Assembly: GCA_020025615.1 (NCBI GenBank)
Contig: JAHHRT010000035.1
Coordinates: forward strand, 1-13,363
DNA length: 13,363 nt
DNA from: Oscillospiraceae bacterium
GTDB lineage: Bacteria; Bacillota; Clostridia; Oscillospirales; Oscillospiraceae
Reading direction: 5' to 3'
Each line of letters begins with the position of its first letter. The stretch's first letter is position 1. The notes below the pieces were generated by a model that had not been told where the DNA came from, searched no databases, and saw only the letters and a program-made list of their open reading frames with translations. Below are positions 13,359-13,363 of this stretch, piece after piece. Made by a program: the position numbers and the translations under genes.

Positions 13359-13363
13359 AAAAA

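Overview
The window (13,363 bp, GC-rich codons, Gram-positive promoters and ribosome binding sites, a spoIIGA-sigE sporulation pair, a Rex regulator and a SipL-like spore coat protein) reads as chromosomal DNA of a spore-forming Clostridia member. A gut Oscillospiraceae/Ruminococcaceae-type organism is the best guess. That placement is inferred from gene content and protein style, not from a search. No rRNA, tRNA, CRISPR array, IS element or phage gene was seen.

Layout. 1-2230: tex, an S1-domain RNA-binding accessory protein, with its terminator. 2283-4097: a membrane-anchored leucine-rich-repeat protein behind a perfect consensus sigma-A promoter, closed by a strong terminator. 4098-4385: a gene-free stretch with a 16-bp perfect palindrome, an extended -10 promoter and a leader that can fold into several stems. 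4386-6527: a two-gene metal-GTPase module. The first is a COG0523/CobW-type G3E GTPase carrying four tandem His-rich/CxCxC repeats. The second is a P-loop protein without the CxCC metal motif, joined to a DUF1980/TIGR03943-like C-terminal domain. 6536-8168: rarA (replication-associated AAA+ ATPase) with a small DUF951 zinc-ribbon-like gene. 8229-9852: terminator, candidate Spo0A-type promoter, spoIIGA and sigE, which overlap by ATGA. 9860-10593: rex with its own promoter overlapped by a Rex-sized palindrome of non-standard sequence. 10683-11453: an inositol monophosphatase-family gene. 11550-11636: convergent terminators. 11644-13143 (minus): a SipL-like SPOCS/LysM protein with a TTG start and a promoter matching the sigma-E consensus. 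13209-13358 (minus): a very small Cys-rich membrane protein at the window edge.

How the parts connect. SpoIIGA should cleave pro-SigE in the mother cell, and the SipL-like gene 3.3 kb away carries a SigE-like promoter, so the window holds both a sigma-factor activation step and a likely target. The most original region is 4185-6527. It combines a putative operator, a structured leader, a metal-binding G3E GTPase and a GTPase-like/DUF1980 fusion, and looks like an autonomous, probably metal-responsive trafficking unit. The metal identity cannot be read from the sequence.
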